Source: Pycnopodia helianthoides
Taxonomy: Eukaryota > Echinodermata > Asteroidea > Forcipulatida > Asteriidae
Direction of reading: 5' to 3'
DNA: 64,000 bases
Assembly (NCBI GenBank): GCA_032158295.1
Contig: CM063249.1
Coordinates: forward strand, 1,644,501 to 1,708,500
The notes beneath the pieces are model-generated. The model ran no database searches and was not told the origin of the DNA. It worked only from the letters and a program-made list of their open reading frames with translations. A program made the translations under genes and the position numbers. This document shows positions 63,906-64,000 of this stretch, one piece after another (the stretch's first letter is position 1; every line of letters begins with the position of its first letter).

Positions 63906-64000
63906 GTATTTTATTTAAATAAAAAAAGTCGCATCCCCTCAAGGTGATCCCGTGGCTGCTGCTTCCCAGGTTGTATCGTAAACTTGGGTGTGATCCCTGG

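Overview
This is a gene-poor, AT-rich, repeat-dense animal genome window. The genes are split into small exons with consensus GT-AG splice sites, and tRNA-derived SINEs, many MITE families, LINE fragments and minisatellites fill the rest. The SINE and MITE styles and the SVOP-like genes suggest a marine invertebrate deuterostome, most likely an echinoderm. That placement is an inference; no species is identified.

Two protein-coding genes could be reconstructed, both on the minus strand. Both encode 12-TM major facilitator transporters of the SV2/SVOP group. Gene B (exons from 51224 down to the stop at 31730) gives the last ~387 residues of a clear SVOP orthologue; its 5' exons were not found and probably lie beyond 64000. 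Gene A (ATG at 10976 down to position 1) gives the first ~465 residues of a diverged SVOP-like paralogue whose 3' end lies off the left edge. Exon phases largely match between the two, so they look like an old head-to-tail duplication. Each carries one single-base frame break in the sequence as given: gene A has one extra base in exon 7, and gene B lacks one base in the exon before YPTATR. These are either assembly indels or real lesions.

Layout: 1-10976 gene A, with MITEs in its introns. 11.5-14.6 kb holds a 34-copy, 64-bp satellite that appears to interrupt a MITE. 17.0-18.0 kb is a broken LINE endonuclease region. 18.98-23.20 kb is a giant foldback element with ~1.2 kb arms and a LINE reverse-transcriptase fragment in its loop. 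29.1-29.7 kb is a MITE nested in another MITE. 30.4-31.5 kb holds two tandem arrays just downstream of gene B. 31.7-51.2 kb is gene B with SINE, MITE and LINE insertions in its introns. 50.6-51.9 kb has two tandem arrays flanking gene B's most 5' visible exon, one of them apparently derived from that exon. 51.9-64 kb is repeats only, probably a long intron and/or 5' flank.

The most unusual items are the exon-derived minisatellite, the foldback element with LINE cargo, the three-unit higher-order satellite 3' of gene B, and the divergence of gene A at normally conserved transporter positions. I found no operons, CRISPR arrays, rRNA genes or convincing functional tRNA genes.
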